64,000 nt of DNA from Chaetorhynchus papuensis (GCA_013396525.1 VWYX01000760.1:1-64000); one strand, 5' to 3'; shown: positions 38,801 through 53,800, numbered from the stretch's first letter. Numbers and translations are program-made. Notes: generated from the letters alone by a model not told the origin.

Positions 38801-41800
38801 GTGTTATTCTCAACCACTCCATGTTTTTATTGCTGATTTTGTCAAAAAACCCAAACAAGTCTTGTCAAAGAAGATATATACAGGTAGATTTGTAATAAGA
38901 TATATACAGGTAGGTTGTCTAAGATTAATCATACTGCCAGCAAGTATTGAATGTCCTTAGTTGGTTTCAGTGGAACATACATGCACATGCATTTTATTTA
39001 ATAAACCCCAAGAAAAAGGAAATTAAAAAAGAAAATTATTATTTTCATGTGAAGTGTGAAGATGAGATCTTGAAAAAGATGTGTGAGGTGTTTAGGATAA
39101 GAATCCAACCAATGATGCTAAGAGCCCTCTGGCATTTCCAGCAGGGATACTTTCAGAGGATGAATGGTATAGATGTTTTGGTAGGGTGGGGAGGCTCCAG
39201 CAGGACTGATGCCTGGGTGATCAAGCTGCTCTGTCCATCAGGAAATCTCTCTCCTAAGATGCACTCAGCAAAACTGCTTTGGAATTTCATTGTGATGTGC
39301 CACAGACACCCCCATTTCTGCCTCTTCATTTCAGACTGTGAGAATAGCCTTCATTTCTGGTCCTCTGGGCAGTGGCTGCTGGGGAACTTCTAGGCCGTCT
39401 GGCACCCCCCCTGCAGTCAGCCATTTGCAGTGGTGTGGTGCCTCAGAATTTGTTCCCACAGCAAACTCTTCCCTTGCCTCTCATAGTGATGAGAAAGTAA
39501 CTGGAAAACTTAACTTCCAGAGTAGTCAGTGCTGACTTTTTATGGAGATGGACTCTGGATTTCTCTAGGTCTTGAGGTTTTATTCATTATTTTTCCACCA
39601 AAATGGTTCTGTGCTACACTAAAGCTGTTTCTTTAACAGTGTCCAGCAATGTAGATCAATTTATGTGGTCAGCTGATCTTACCAAGTTCAGATCCTTTTA
39701 TGAAGAACTAAGAGGCAGTCAGAAACAGTGGAAATATTTTTTCCTCTTTCTTACTGTAGTTACATATTATGTTGGATATGGACACATCTTCACCTTTCCT
39801 AGATCAGTGGAGAGAGATTATTTGGAGTAACCCGTGCTTTTACTTTCTGGACTGTTTTCGGTTCAGGGGAAAATAGAGAGGATTGTGTGTCACTTGGAAA
39901 TTGTTTTCTGTATGTACCTATCTTCACTTTCCTAATTAGCTGATACTGAAAGAACTGTGTTGGAAACTTCAAAGACCCCTAGTTATTACTTACACTTAGG
40001 GGAAAGAAATTACTTAAACTAAATGGTGTAAAATCTTTGCAAAATTGAATACCAATGTAACCATTAATCCTTGTTGGCCAGGAGCATATGCTTTTTTTAA
40101 TGCGGATGTGGAGTTTCAGCCATAATTCTACTTGCATGTGCCCAGAGGTGAGGAGTAGAACTAATCCAAATGTTTCTCTTAATTTTTTAACCCTAACCTG
40201 GTTCAGCGTGTTTGTTTTTGATTCAGAGACTGAAATTTTTGATAGGTGTATGTTATAATGCGAATTTTTTAAGGATACTATAATTGGCTGTAGAAACAGA
40301 AGTATTATGTTGTTGTCATAATGTATTAAGTTCAGATTCACTCTGGACTTTTGCCCAAAGTGAAGCAACTTCAGATCCATGACTTCATCCAGTTCCCTTT
40401 GCTTTTTCTCCCCTCTTCCCCAAGTGGTGTATTCGTTGTACAAGTATTTGTTATTAAAAGGGAAGAAAACCAGATTGTCAATAATGGCAGACTGAAGACT
40501 TCCTTTAAAGAACTGTGTGGGGAATGATGGGTCAGCTCAGAAAGCTATTCTGAGAAGCTAAATTGAATGTGCAGTTTGGCAGTTGAGCCACACTGTGTCA
40601 CCATTGGACTTCACTTCCTTCCACTCTGTCTTTCCCATTATAGGTGAAGATATTTACAAAGCCAGAGAAGAGGGGTCTGAAATGTGGGGGGCAGTTGAAG
40701 TACAAGAAGATGAAGATACTCTTGTGGAAGTTCCACTGGACCAGGTACTGATTAAGCTTTAAGTAAATGGCTTTTTTTTTTCTTTTTTTCTTTTTTTTTT
40801 TTTTTTGGATTACCGATTGTGTGTTGTTTTTCTTTCCTCAATCTCTTTCAAGTGTACAGCATAATTCTGTGGGGATGACTGTAAGCTCAACGATACTGCT
40901 TCTTTTATGGCAGCTTTAGCAAATCTTCCTTTCTGTGTGAGCATGTCAAATGTCAGTTACCTTTTCATCAGCTTCAGAGCTGCTCTGAGAGCCCTTATAG
41001 AGCCTTAGAGAATCAGGACTCCCTACTGTTACATCCTATCACATAGGTTCACCTGAATTGCAGTCTCTTTATACTGATAGAGCAGTATTACTTCAGTCCT
41101 GGACCACTACAGGTGTGGATTTATCTGATTTTTGTTAAAGCACTTTGTTCTGTTGGAGCAACATGGTGCTTCATTGGCCAATTTTTTAATCCTAAGATTT
41201 ATGTGCAATAAATAGGTCTTGATAACTAAACATAAGACTGTATCTCCCTTGGTGTACTTTGATTTGTACTCCTGTGGACTGAAATAACACAGGGAACAGG
41301 TGAATTGAAGCTAATTCCAAGAAAGAGAAGAGTAGAACCGCTTCAACTATTTGCTTAAAAAGTATGTGGGTTTTTTTCTGCTAACAAATTGCTCACAAGA
41401 CATTCCTCTTGTTCATCCTATGTGTTTGTAGGAATTTGCCAACTTGTTCAACTTTGTTTCCAGTCCACAAGCTGTTGCATTGTTCTTTTGGTGTCTATTG
41501 ATGATGGCCTGGGGCCAGTCACCTTGGCTACAAAATAATATTTCTGATCCATGCTTTGATGTGAGGGATCACAGTTTATCCAAAAAGGCTTCTCAGGCTG
41601 AAAATCATCCCAGTAACATCAGGAATTCTTGGGCACTTTTATGACTTGCTGGTGGTCAGCAGTGCTGAGGACTGGTTAATGTGAGACTGTAAACAAATGG
41701 GAGGAGTTAAAGATAATAGTGTGTATACACTTCGATTACCCAGGGCAACCCAATGGAGCATAAACAATCCAGGAGATTTCTGGAGTGTGTTGGAGACAGG

Positions 41801-44800
41801 TTTTTGATGTAGGTAGTGTGAGGCATTCTGTTGGATTTGCTTCTCAAGAATAGATAGAAACTTGCTGGGGATGTGATAGTGGCAGCCTTATTTGCACTGG
41901 CCATGAGATGGTAAGAGTTTAAGCCCCTGAAGAAAGTGGGGATGGAAAATAACAAAATAAAAATCCTTGAAGTTAGGAGAGTTGCCTTTGGCTTGGTTGG
42001 GAAACTGGCAGCATGATCCTGTGTGAGGCTGCCCTGAAGTGTGGAGGAATTGAGGAGATCTGGTTGATTTCCAAGAGAATCTTCCTCAAACCACAATAAC
42101 TATCCCCACTGTGCAAGGAAAAAAACAGGCATAGCAGGAGGCCAGTTTGAACAGAGGACTCCTGACCTCACACTAAAAGAGGTAGAAGAGGAGATAGACT
42201 TCTAAAGAGTAGTATGGAGAGATTGCCTGGATATGCAGAAATGGAATTGAGAGACCCAAAGTTTGTTGAGAAATGGAAACTGGTGCACGTGATTGGGAAT
42301 AACCAACATGGATTTACTGTGGACAGATCATACTTGACCAATCTCATTGCCTCAGTGATGAAATCACTGGTTCTGTGGGGGAAGGGAGAGCAGTTATTGT
42401 CCTTTATCTTGCCTTCAATATAGACTTCTGTATTTGTAGGAGAAATTGCAAGAAGGGTGGTAGATATGGGGAGGAAGGTATCCTTAATGAGGGTGGGGAC
42501 TAGATTTGTGGGCTGAAAGGCATGTGAGAAACTGGTTGGTTTGGTGAAATTTAAAAGGTCAGCTGGTTGAGATTTAACTGGCACCTATTTACACATGGTG
42601 GTCCTCAGGGTTTGATATAGGATCTGAGACATTTTGGTATGTTCATGGGTAACAGAGATGATGGCATGGGACACAGCCTTATTCAGGCCCAGCTGTCATT
42701 ATCAGGTGATATGCAGGGCTGTCTTTCAGAGCAATCTCAACAGCTTGAAGGAATAGGATGACTTGAGCCTCATGAAGTTCAACAAGAAAGAGAGGTACGA
42801 AGTTTGGCACCTGTAATGCAGTAACTGTCTCAGTACAGCCTTGACACGGGTGGGCTAGAAAGGAGCTGCAGAAAGGGGCCATGCAGCTCCTGTGGCTGGC
42901 AAGGTGAGTCAGCAGTGCTCCCTGTGGGGAGGAGGTGGACTGTGCAGGCTGGGCTAATAAAAGCACAGCCAGCACATGAAGGTCACTGATTCTCTTTCTT
43001 GACTCAGCATCTCTGAGATTGCATCTGGAGTATTTGTCCAGCTTTGAGTGCTTCCCAGCAGAAGAGAGATATTTACAAACAGGAGAAAGTTCAGCACAGC
43101 AACAAACTAAAAAGTTTAGGGGCTAGAGTTTATGACACTATTCAATTGGGTACTAAATAGTGCTTGCTGTTTAGTTGGCTGATTTTTTTCAATTTATTTG
43201 TATTGTGTAAAAGAATACTAGACATATACACCTTTAGCTTGTGTTCTGCTTAAAAAAAAAAATACCTGAGGGGATATAGATGTTTTATGAACTTATTAGG
43301 CATTTTGAAGAATGACACCATACCATCTGAAAAAAACCAGGATTTTGTTTTAGTCTCCTGTTGCTAAGAAAGATCATTCTCATTATTTATTCACTTTAAT
43401 GGGAAGGAATGTTGCTCAATAAACATTGTTCTTGAAGACACATCAACAAGGACATGACTGTTTTGCTCCCTGATAAAAGGAATGCTACCTCTGTGTCTTT
43501 CCACAGCACGTACTTGCCCCAGCCTCAGAGTCTTATATGCTGAACGCCATTGGGCTCATCAGCCCTGTTAATTGTGGTTGTCCTGGTGAGGTGCCGTGGT
43601 AATTAGGATGTGTTGCCTTACACTGACAGCACTGACGTTGGGGAAGAACATGCCGGCTGTTGTCTTAATCTTTGTTTCTCATGACATCCTGAAGCACATC
43701 CTGCTCTGGTCTTGACAGTGTAATAATCAAATTCAGAAATGATTAGCCTGTTTATCGGCCTCTGAAGGTGTGTAAAGAATTCCTCTGGGTAGTGTAGAAC
43801 ATTTGGCTGTGTAAATTGGGTTGTCAGGCCTTAGATTCTAGGCTGACTGCAATTCATATGAAATCCAACCCTGGAGGCAGCTGCCTTACTTCTCCACAGA
43901 GAACCTACAGCACAGGAGTAGCTCTGTATGTCTCACCAGTTTGCCTCAGCCAGCGGGTGGTGACCATCCCTAGGGAGGGGAAAAACTGTCTACTACCTCT
44001 TCTCTGTTTGGCAGTGGAGCTGTTCACACAGTTGCCAGTGAGCATCAGATGTGCTGGCAAGCTTGCAATGCTAGGAACCTGCTGGATACATCTAAGCTCA
44101 TGTACCAAGGTCCATTCATCATCTTCAGATGGAAATATTTTTCACTTGCTACCAACAGATTTTACTATCTGGACAAGGAGCTGGAAGCAGGTGTATTTGA
44201 TGAGGAAAAAATATTAAAAAATCAGTCATGCACACTATGAATAATCTGATTTTCAGGTTTCCATAAAAGCCAAACAAAGCACCAAAATTTATTGCAACAC
44301 AAGCTATGGTTTATATATAGTGTTAAAACTTCATGTATAGTTTCCTTGGTAATCTGGCAAGAAGCCATGTCCTTCTGAGTAGCACGAAGTACTTTTTATT
44401 CCCAGATAACTAAGGTCACTCAAACCTTAGAAGCATTTAGCATTTTTCATGTTCAGGTTCTTATTAATGACCATTTTAAATTGTTTTAAATTCTGTGATA
44501 TAAAGCTTTTTAGCTTTTTCTTATCTACACTGCAGTTTCTGTTATTGCTAGAAATATGGGAAAGGACAGCCAGCCTGGGCTTGACTATCTTGCACAATGC
44601 ATAAATATTTACATGCCAGCTTTCACTAGAATGCTGACACTTCTGATAGGCTATCATTTCCATCAGCCACATAAATGAGGTGGTGATGATAGAGCTTCAT
44701 ATTTTTTTCTTTTTATGCACCTTCTCTCTTGCTGTTTGAAGTACACAGTTGAACAAATGCCAGATTAGCCATTAACTAAACCTAGTGTTACACTGGCTAG

Positions 44801-47800
44801 ACTCTCGCTTATGTCCTGCTCTGTAAAGTGCTGTCTGCCAGCTGAAAACACATTAAAAGAACAGGGTTTGCTTTACTGCAGACTAGCTGACAGTTGTAAT
44901 TGAACATCAAGGAAGAAAAAAATGAGTATTTTGCCTTAAACCAAACCAGACCTTTCTGTTCTATATTCTGTACCAAGACTTCAGCTCCCAAATAAAAAAT
45001 GATTAGTTTCTTCTTTTGACATGCAGGCTTACTCCAAGTTGGTTGTTTGCATCACTGTGTCAACAATCATGGGGACTGATGACAGACAATGAAATCAATT
45101 GTGCAAATAGCAAGGGAACAAGGTGATTTTATTGCAGTTCTTGACAGGGAGGCAGCAAAACAATAGTAGTTTCTTACTGGAGATGGTAATTAAGTGTGTT
45201 ACTTTGAATTTGCTGGTAATAATGCAAATATATTCAAAGTAACTCCAAGAGAAAAAATTCTAACTTTTAAAGCTTTCAGAAAAACTACTCTTTTTTCTTT
45301 CATTCTATGTAAGTTTTAAAATACAAAAGCAGCAGTTTGTAATGATAATACTGAAATAACACTGCAAGTTTGCATTGGTTTATCCATTTCCATAAGCATG
45401 GTTGTTCTTTTCCCATGCTAAGCCCTTGGGAGGTGGAGTAAGCCTGAGAGTTATGAGATCCAAAGTTATCCAGTGCATGACCCCATGAGGAGTTCAGGCA
45501 CGTTGTTGTGACAGCCTGCTTTGCCATGGGGTATATGATATTGGCTGTTAAGATATGATGTAGAAAGAATCTGTTTGTGTTTTGGTTTTGGTTTGTTCTT
45601 TGGGTTATTTTCCCCCTCCAGATTCATCATCCCCATCTGCTTCTCTCCTTCTGTGTTCATTTGTAAAAATTAGTGGATGATAAATTCATCTAAGAGGCAC
45701 TGGTTTGGGGTTTTTTTGTAGATGTTCACATGCTTGGTTCTGTCATTATCCATTTGCTTTCCATTTTTACAGACATGTCCACTGATTAATGCAGTCCTCC
45801 ACTCATTATTTCCCATTTCCTGGGCTGTGATGTGATGTGAAATTGTGTACCTCCCCTAGGTGAGCTGGAGCTGGAGGATATCATCAGTAGCAGAAAATTT
45901 GCACCTTTCATTTGCAGTTTTCATTATGGAGTATACATTTTGCTTTAGAGACCCAAGATTCACCTCAGTGAGCAGAATAAAATGTTTATCTTCCCCATTG
46001 CCGAAGGCAAAATGTTAAAAGTTTACGTTGATTCAACATTAAAACAGGCTGACTGCTTGAAGAGACATTCTTTGATTAAAAAGGCTACAACTTTTCGTGA
46101 GGAAACATTTTGCACTACATCAGTAAGGATTTCAAAGTGGCATTTGGAAAGAACACATGCAGAACTCCTGTGCGCAAATTTCGCTACAAATGATGTAGCT
46201 GTAATTTAAGCCTTATGAATTTCGAGTGCTGACAAGCTAGCAGATAATATTTTCCACTGCATGTTCTTCTTTCAGCTCCACTGATTTACACTTAATGTTG
46301 TTATTGTTTGTCTGTGTGAGATAGGGAGACTTACTCTGATTGGTTCCTTGCAGTTCAGAAGGAGAAGGGAGATCTTTCCTCGGTTTCTGCATAGGGTGAC
46401 TGTGATTCCTGAAGTAGCAATGCCTGATATTGTCTTTAGAAACCTGTGTGGCCCACAGTTGAAGGGCCTTCACTTCTGAGTGAAGCCTGCAAATGCAAAT
46501 CTCTTGTAAAACTAGTTTTGATACCACTTTGAAAAAAGTTTCCTCTGTGTAACCCTGTTTTCAAAAATTTCAGCAGTCGTAGAGCAGGCAGTTTATCAAA
46601 TTGCTTAACTTACAGGGCATTTTTAATTAATTATGGAAGAACCCGTTTCTGGAAAAAATTATTTCTGTATTTTTGCAGTCTCAGTGAGACTTCTTTTTAA
46701 ATGCTTAACAATTTTCTCACTATCTACAGGGATGCTCAGCAGATCATACTTTATTGTAGGAAGGGAAGTTTAGGGAAATTTTAATGAACACATGCAAAAT
46801 ATTGGGGGAAAAAATAAATATAAGTGTCACTGAAGTAGATGGAAAAAATATTTTTGACTTAGGTACATATTAGAAAAGTAAAGATCTGATCAGATCATAA
46901 AATCATTGAATGTTTTGGGTTGAAAAGTTCCTTAAACATCATCTCATTTCAAACCCTCCACCACAGGCAGGGACACCTGTCACTAGACCAGGTTGCTCAG
47001 AGTCTCATTATCCTGGTCTGGAACACTTCCAAGGATGGGGCATCTACAGCTTCTCTGGGCAACCTGTTCAGTTTGTCAGCACCCTCACAGTGAGAATTTC
47101 TTCCTAATAGCCAATATAACCCTGCCCTCTGTCAGTTTGAAGTCATACCCCCTCATCCTGTCACTACATGTCCTGGTAAAAAAACCCTCTCCAGATTTCA
47201 CAAAGGCCCCCTGTAGGCTCTGGAAGGTGCTATAAGGTCTCTCTGCAGCCTTCTCTTCTCCAGACTAAACACCCCCAAGTCTCTGAGTCTCTCTTCATAG
47301 GAGAGGTCTATGTCCTTCTTATGCTGGGGGCCCCAGAGGGCAGTGCCCAAAGATGTTGGCTTTTCTATCATGGCTGTGTTGTGATTAAGGAATTAAGTGT
47401 GCTTCCAGTTACTACTCAATGAAACAGACGAAGGGAGTTTGAAAAGCTGTTTATTCTACACTTCCAGTTCTTTAGTTTCCATTCTTTCTAGTTAGACTTC
47501 TGGGTGCTGTGATGTTATGAAAAATTACACTTTGTGGATTCAGGTGCTGCATGTGTTGTAAAAAAACCCCCAAAACATAATGCACCCATCTCATAAAAAA
47601 TGTCGGAGTTTAAATGTGGGGATAAAGACTTTTTGCCATCAGGAACAGCAGTGCATTTTGTGCGAATGTGGGAGCTATGTGGGAAGTGTAAGACAGTTGA
47701 ACCTTAACTATTCATTTGCTTGTTTTTAAGATCCTGGGTTTTTGTAAATGATGTGGAAGAGAAAAGGGCTGCTGTCACTTAGCAACACTTTCTGGTTCAG

Positions 47801-50800
47801 GAACAAAATGTTTCGCTGTTGGAATCTGTGCAGTGCTGCTACAAAACGTTCCTGAGTAGGAGCAGGGGAGCTCTGTTCTGGAGAGCATTGGTGCAATCGA
47901 AGTCAAGTGTTCCTGTTGCTGCATTTGTGAGATGTATTCATGCCACTCTTCATGACCATTAAGATTTTTGTTGTCTACCTCATTGTTTTTCTGCTGTGAC
48001 CATTAGCCAAGTAAACATTTCCAAACTACTTCAATAAAGCAAAATTATGTTTTATATTAATGGTACAAAATAATTTCTGCCTTAAATGATTTGTGATACT
48101 GCACTTTTCAGTATCAGTCATGTACAAACCTTCTGAGAGGTTTACATTAGCATCCCTAGAGGAGAAGAAGCCAAAAGGTTCAATCTCTGAAGATTTCCTG
48201 ACTTACTGCTTTTGAGTGATGATGGCATTTGGTAATGTAGCTCTTAATGAATGATAGCGTAATGAGTGTAATTAGAATGCATCTTTCTTTTTTAAACACT
48301 CTGTTTTTGCTGAGATTAGAAATACTGTCAAGCAATCATACTTCTTGAATGCAAAATGAAATTGGCTCTGTTCCTCATCAACCTGTTAGTTAAGTCAGGA
48401 GGTTTTCGAGAAGGCGAGCTGGGCCCATGTTTCCAGCAAGAAGCTGAGAATTGCACAGTTTTTCCCTGTGCCTTTGCTTGAATATGTTTTTTAATGTACA
48501 TATACAAGTCGTTTGTCAGTGAGTCTTTTTATTGCTAGTCCATGACAAGCAAAGATTTGTTCTCACATTCATGGAGGTATAGTTTGAAAACTAGTTATTT
48601 TAACTAATGTGCTTTCAATCATGAAACTGCAAAAGCATCACCTTCGCTTAAAAGATGAAGCCAGCAATACAAAAAGGAAGGTTACTTCCTATTTTCTTTT
48701 AACCATTCAAAAGGCAAAATTACAGACTTTAAGATTAGTTCTGGCTATAGGAGGACTGGGGATAATCTAGCACAGTGACTGGAAAAGCTCCCTCTTCTAG
48801 AACTCACTGGATTGTGAAAATTACCTTAAGGAATAGGAACGCTTCTCCAGTCCAAGTTCAGGGTGTGCTGTTGTTTTCTGAGGTGTGTAGACACGTCTAA
48901 AGTAATGCAGCAGCATTGATTCTGTAGTTCATTACAGCATCCATGTTTAGTTACACTGGGCTACAACTGGCTGGTGGCTTCCAACATGAATTTTTGACGT
49001 GCCTCTTGTTCTCTGTTATGGTCCTTGGTATCCTTATGATAACTGTGTTACAAAGAGGTGATAGACCTCAGGCACTCAGGCCTGGAGATATATCCAGAGC
49101 TGTTTCTCTGGATTTAAGATGCCCTGAGCTTTTACAGGAATCATAAATGTGAGGGACAACATCCTATGAGCCAACACAATGGCCAAAGGCTGAACTCCTG
49201 ACTTCTGAGCAACAGGAAGAACAGCACAGTCCCACACCTGTCTTTGCTATCCATCCAATGCATTCCATACAGGAAGGTCTGACTGAGAATGTTTTGGTTA
49301 TTTAAAAGGTGAGTAATGAAAAGCTAAAAACTAAGATGGGAAATGTCACTGCTTTCTCGTCAGCATACAAGGTCATTGCTGACTTGAGTCTGATAATTTC
49401 TGCAAGGATAGGTAGGTCTTCATCAGCATACCTGTTTTGCTTTCAGTGTGCCCATCCTGATTTATTCTGATTGAGAGAGCACAGTTTGTGGTAACTTTGG
49501 TGCATATATAATGGGCAATTTGTACAGTCATAGGTGGAGGGATGGCTGGACTGCATCAAATTCAATGAAACGGTTCCAGATGACTCCAGGGGACTTTAAA
49601 TTACACCCTGACCCACCAAGTGCTTTAATGTAGGCTTTAGTTCACCATTTCAGATTCACTGCTATCCCTGAAAATGTTCAAGAAGGTGAAGTTCAGCATA
49701 TACAGCATTTACAGGCTTTGGACTATTAAGACCTCTGGTTTTCTCCCTTTTTCTGTTTTGCTCCCTGCATGTATATGTGCAAAATAAGCATTCTTTTTCC
49801 CTAAATATGAAAAATAGAAAATTTGCTAAGTATACCTCTTTCTCTGTGAAGAAGGTGTACTTAAAATAGAGAATGCTAATTTATGCATAGCGAGTAGGTC
49901 AATAAGATCTCAGTAGAAAGCATCACACTCTTTTTATGTAAAGAGCAATGTACTGTTTGGTGGGAGATTTTGGCCTTCAGTTTCCTCCCTACAGTCCTGT
50001 CTTAGGTCTGCTGTGCATTCTGAAATGCACAGTCAATGGTCATATTCACATTTTAAAGGCTACCTTTGACTCTGCATGCAGAGGGAATTGTACTACATTT
50101 TAGATTACCTTGTGAAAGGTATTTTCCCCTGGATCAACGTTGATTTTTAACTTGTTTGAGATGTCCATTCTTATGTAGTGTAGCTTGAAAGCAGATTAAA
50201 TGAAGAATGCATTTTGCTTTCCAGTTGCAAGCTGAAAACATGGCTTTTTATTATTGTCTGTAATTGTAATAACATTGTAGTAATATGCTCAGCTATCTTG
50301 AAATTTTCAGTTACTATAAAAACATTACACTTGCACTGATGGGAGTTGTTTTATTCATCTTGTTTTCTTCTGTTATTCTTCTTGCAATTTAGCTTGATTG
50401 GTCAAGTTAAATTAGTTGGAATTTGAATGTTATTTCATGCTAGTTCTATGCTCTGTGAGCTTTCAGTGAGTTTCTGGATATGGTTCTATACTGCTGTGTT
50501 TATTTTCTATGTTGCTCAGATTCAACTCTTGAAAAATTTGCATCCACACCTATTTTGGACAGATAAAGTCATATGAGTCTATCTACCATAGCACTTTAGG
50601 AAGTCACTGTCCCTCAAATGTCCATGGTGCTTCCATGCCAAAGACTGCCTCCACAGCAGTGAAACCAGTTAAAGCTTTGGGATACATATGTTTACACCAT
50701 GGCAGAAAGCCTACACACTTTCTTCTGCAGTCCAGAATGAGCCACCATACTAAAGCCATGCAGGCAAGGGCATGTATTCTCTTCTGCTGGAAATTGTAAT

Positions 50801-53800
50801 ATCTTGGATAACTACAACAGTTAACTGAGAAAGTCTGTGTTGACTTTTCTTATCCTCTCTTCATTTAGTGTGTGTCATGTCATAGCAAGCAGGTGTCATT
50901 AAGTAAAACCAAACACATTTTTAGCTAGTGGTGTCTGGTGCATTTAATTTTCCCGCCCTCCCCTGTTTCTGGTCAGAATCCAGAGCTGCTAATTTCCTTA
51001 GTGGAATGAAAGTAAATTAGTAGATAACATGCCTAAGACCAGCAGGTAGCTTCTGAGAATTTATAGATCTACAGATTCTTTGCTATCTTTATGTGCTGCA
51101 GGTTACCAAGGTTGGAGCAAGTTTGCATTGGACAGTGCCTTCTTTGAAGGTTTCTGTAAAGACTTGGCTTGTTAAAGTTTTATTTTAGTGGTAATAAGGC
51201 CAGTTTGATGTTACTAGATGAAAGTGAGTCAGAAAGGCTTGAATAAAAAAACACATAGAAATGACCGTACTGCAAAAATCACTTATGGAGCCATTATCTA
51301 CCTGGTCATGTAACCATGTAGTGCTCCTAGTAATTTCTTATTCTGTGGATTATTGCAACACAATAACTTGTCCTTTTTTGCAGCTGTGCCAATGTGGCAT
51401 TGTGAACCGGCATAATAAAGTTGTCTTATGTTGCTACTTAGATATCAAAGCAAAATCAAGATGTTTCATTAGGAGGCTTCAATAAATTCTTACTGAAGTG
51501 GCTTTTATTAATACGTTGAAGGTGATGAGAGAATTCTTTTGAAATGTTAGGATTAGTGAGGAAAAGAAAATTTTAGAAGACAACTTACTTCTCTGTAGCA
51601 GATAGCTGCTTGCATAAAGGAGCTACTGAGGACAGTAAAATTCCAAATAGTTTTGATTAAGAGATAATCTATTGCTCTCAGCATGTTTGCTTTAGATGTA
51701 GAGTCTGATGAGGCTGGGTGGGAGGCAGACACCTTGTCACTCCTGTGGGATTTTTTCACTTTATTTTCATTCATACCTCAGCACAAGTGTGTAAGTAAGC
51801 TTGGCAAGTGGGAGCACTGGTTGACTGAATAGTCAGGTGACTCTTCAAAGCTGAAACTGGAAGGCAAATGACAAAAACCAGACAGTTTGTGCATCCATCT
51901 CCCAGGCTGTCATGAGATGATGCTGCCAGCAGCTTTATCCATAGTGAGTTTCTGATAACTTGTCTACAAGGTGAGGCAAGATTTTGTTCCTTCTGGCTGC
52001 TGGTCCAGTTCTGTGTAGGAAAAAATTGCTGCCAATGTCCAACAAATCCTAACCAAGCCACCCTACACAGGGATCTTTGGGAAGGGGAATGATGTCTTGG
52101 AAGTGACCCGTAGTAAGTAGGTCTACCTCATCTCTCTAACAACTTTTCTGTGTGTATATAAAGAAGACAAGACCGATGGGCGTGGCATGGCCTGGTCCAT
52201 AGGTAAAATGCTTCTTGGGGAACAGTTTGTGGGCTGGTAATATATGGCATTTTATTGTGACAGGAGTTTATAAACAAGTGTGTATTAAATGCTGGAAAGT
52301 CAGAGAACCCGGAATAGCTGGAACAGAGTAAGCTGTTGCTGTGTTAATTGAATCTAGCTCATTCCAGTTGTTCTGAGTGTAGTCAAATGGATTAAACCCC
52401 GTGAAATAAACTTAAATCTCACCAACACATTTTGTAAATGAAGAATAAAAGGGCATTATGGGGTGTAAGTACAGGAGCATAATTTTCTGTCCGTGTAGAC
52501 AAACCTCAGATTAGCATACTTACTCCTCAGTAATGATGTAATTGTGAATTTGATGTCTATCACGTTTCAGAATTGCATGGAGCATTCTGATTTAAAATGC
52601 CTCATAATGCTGCTGCTTTTCCTTTCACCAGAGACCAGCAGAAACTGTAGATGAAGAAGAAAATGTAGAAGAGGAAAATGACAGGGGAGAGGAAGCATAT
52701 AAAGGAGAGGAAGAATATCCAGAAGTGAATGGAGAGGAAGGTGGGAAAACTGTTAAAGAAAGAATTGAAGTGGAAGAAAACAAGAAGAAATTAAATGAAA
52801 ACTATGAAGATGAAGCAGAAGAAACACAGAATGTTGACCAAGCAGAGGAAGAGGAACTTATCCATTTAAATGGCAAGAACAATGAAGGAAATGGTGAGGG
52901 AATGGAGCATTTGAACTACCAAGGTGATTTTCAGCCTGAAGAAGAAATAAAAGAGGATTCTGGCAGTCAGAACCAGGTGAGTGTTTATTCTTTCAAACTG
53001 TTTTTCTTATGTTTCTGTACCTCATTCATCTCAGCCTTATGCTTCTTATCTGGTCTCTAAGCAGTTAATTTCTGATAAAGTCCTGAGAACATTTATGAGA
53101 ACTTCAGTTTGTGGAAAAGTTGTTTTCCAGCTGTATAGATCAGTTACATCAGTAATTACATTATATGCCCTCCAACTGAGAAAGCAGATGTTTCTCACTA
53201 TTTGATGAATCTGCATCTTCTGCTTTCCTTTGTATGCTGAATTTTGAAAAAAGTAATGAAAAAAATTCTTGCCATTTCCAGAAAAGCAGAATCATTATAT
53301 ATTTCCATACTACTTTGTCTTTTAGGACAGAGCAGAAGGGTGTGTTCATGACACCACAGTGCCTCATTATTTTGATGAATTGACTTTCACAGAAGTTGCA
53401 TTTCATAAAGAGCTTTTGCCATTGCTTTGTGGAAGTTTCATCTCTTTTCCTTAGAAATTGAAAAATACATTAAATGAAGAAGACCCTTCAAAGCAAGGGG
53501 CTTTAGTCAGTTTAAAAGCAAATGTCCTATTAATTTAGGATACATGGTAATGTGCTGTTGGCTTAGATGGAGGGATGCAGTCCACATAAATAAGGAGGAC
53601 TCCCCTGACTGTCAGATGTACTGACCAGCTGACAGTGTGGAAAACAAAGTGTTTTGTTTGATGGGGAGAATCCAGGTCTGGGAAGAGTGGGACTCATGAG
53701 TGTCAGAAGCAGAGCAAGCTGCTGCACATTCCCTGCCTACAGGCTGCTGAAAAACAGGCTCTTCCTTTGCTTCCTGTGACACTAGGAATGGTTTCTTGCA

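Larger units (their letters stand above)
28379..40643 (+). other. DCDC2 intron 7
   Basis: A phase-1 intron of about 12.3 kb. It contains a plus-strand CR1 fragment (29330-29642), an antisense retroviral integrase remnant (around 30014-30250), a pyrimidine-rich stretch near 36140-36440 and a 17-bp direct repeat at 38871-38913. Remaining sequence is AT-rich and unrecognised. Confidence 0.8.
40745..52631 (+). other. DCDC2 intron 8
   Basis: A phase-0 intron of about 11.9 kb. It begins with a T-rich tract (40772-40806) and contains a long degraded CR1 (about 41990-43125) and a CR1 3' end (46893-47355). No nested gene recognised. Confidence 0.8.
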
